Part shown: positions 63,670 to 64,000 of the stretch, piece after piece
Numbering within the stretch: position 1 is the first letter of the stretch
How the letters are laid out: each line of letters starts with the position of its first letter
Source of the DNA: Oscillospiraceae bacterium MB24-C1
GTDB lineage: Bacteria; Bacillota; Clostridia; Oscillospirales; Ruminococcaceae
Reading direction: 5' to 3'
DNA: 64,000 nucleotides
NCBI GenBank assembly: GCA_030913685.1
Contig: CP133187.1
Location: 1,981,001 to 2,045,000, forward strand
Made by a program: the position numbers and the translations under genes
Notes under the pieces: model-generated
What the model saw: the letters and a program-made list of their open reading frames with translations, nothing else
Database searches by the model: none
Told to the model about the DNA's origin: nothing

Positions 63670-63885
63670 ATGAAGAAGCTCTCTTACCTGATTGCTTTAT
63701 TTGCATTATTGGCAGCCATGATTGGGCTGATTATTGCCGCGGTTAGCTTTTTTGACCGCAAACGCAAGCTGATTGGTGAAGATGAGTACGAAGACGAGCT
63801 GTATGGCGGTCAAGAGTACTATTCTGAGGATCTTTCTTTTGAGTCTCAGCCGGCTACTGCCGAAAAGACACCAGAAGCGGAATAA
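63670..63885 (+). CDS. Small single-pass membrane protein
   Basis: The 71-residue protein has one N-terminal hydrophobic helix (about 5-28) and then a positive K/R cluster, so the acidic, Tyr-rich tail (EDEYEDELYGGQEYYSED) should be cytoplasmic. I do not recognise it. ATG 63670 follows AGGAGG, and a terminator lies downstream. It could also be an uncleaved signal-anchor protein. Confidence 0.65.
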   Translation: MKKLSYLIALFALLAAMIGLIIAAVSFFDRKRKLIGEDEYEDELYGGQEYYSEDLSFESQPATAEKTPEAE

Positions 63886-63932
63886 CCTCCGCGGATAGTC
63901 TTTAAAGAGGGTCTGTTTTGTATTTAAGATTT

Positions 63933-63961
63933 GCCACAGGGAAATGCCCTGTGGCTTTTCT
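63933..63961 (+). terminator. Terminator after the small membrane protein gene
   Basis: GCCACAGGG-AAATG-CCCTGTGGC followed by TTTTCTT. Confidence 0.88.
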
Positions 63962-64000
63962 TATAACTGCAGATGACTTCAGCAAAGAGCAAGCGGCAGC

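Noticed and set aside
1..64000. CRISPR array or other tandem repeats
   Set aside because: No regularly spaced direct repeats and no cas-like genes were seen.

Overview
The window reads as one contiguous chromosomal stretch of an anaerobic, mid-GC Firmicute of the class Clostridia, probably near the Oscillospiraceae/Ruminococcaceae. This is inferred from AGGAGG-type ribosome binding sites, frequent TTG and GTG starts, many lipoproteins, class I two-subunit iron-sulfur fumarase, class 1B dihydroorotate dehydrogenase (pyrK/pyrD), a PyrR attenuator, the glmU-prs-pth-mfd order, ECF vitamin transport and several ferredoxin-type proteins. Most of the window is ordinary core metabolism. I see no prophage, CRISPR array, plasmid functions or large foreign island. 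The only mobile DNA is a short IS3-type remnant.

Layout. 1-1.1 kb: edge-truncated UPF0316 membrane protein and a small CoA-binding protein. 1.3-7.4 kb: a DUF255 thioredoxin-domain protein facing a redox/sulfur block: dicluster ferredoxin, NapH-like membrane protein, thioredoxin, and an 814-residue CoA-disulfide reductase/rhodanese/TusA/DsrE fusion. 7.6-11.7 kb: a lipoprotein and the CoA cluster (coaBC, probable pantothenate ECF S component, coaX). 11.8-19 kb: mixed envelope, transport and housekeeping genes, ending with a Crp/Fnr regulator. 19.3-21.7 kb: amino-acid ABC importer, divergent from a cysteine-rich 83-residue protein. 22.3-24 kb: fumarase. 24.2-33.1 kb: aspS, mntP, a flippase, a dicarboxylate symporter and small genes. 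33.3-39.5 kb: pyrR-B-C-F-K-D-E behind a PyrR attenuator, with the IS remnant lying between the arms of the apparent operon terminator. 40-45.4 kb: TetR regulator and MMPL transporter with two exported partners. 45.7-48.1 kb: oligopeptide-binding lipoprotein, Arc-like protein, rpmB, tRNA-Arg. 48.7-56.6 kb: mfd, pth, prs, glmU and a rodA/ftsW-type gene. 57-59.3 kb: tsaE, tsaB, rpiB and a TauE/SafE permease. 59.3-63.9 kb: upp and the glycolytic genes pgk, tpiA and gpmI.

The most notable pattern is in the redox block. Two promoters, before the ferredoxin pair and before thioredoxin, carry nearly the same 15-bp inverted repeat (TGTGA-N5-TCACA type). In both it is centred 29 bp before the first base of the -10 hexamer, which puts it near -41, the class II position of CRP/FNR activators. 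A Crp/Fnr-family protein with an R-E-x-x-S-R recognition helix is encoded about 14 kb away. I infer a small thiol/persulfide redox regulon controlled by this or a related protein.

Other items worth attention are a structured leader with a start-stop-coupled mini-ORF before tsaE, a folded leader before the peptide-binding protein gene, a palindrome over the MMPL promoter (likely TetR operator), and the 9-cysteine run in the small protein at 21.9 kb. All functional statements rest on motif recognition by eye. No database search was run.
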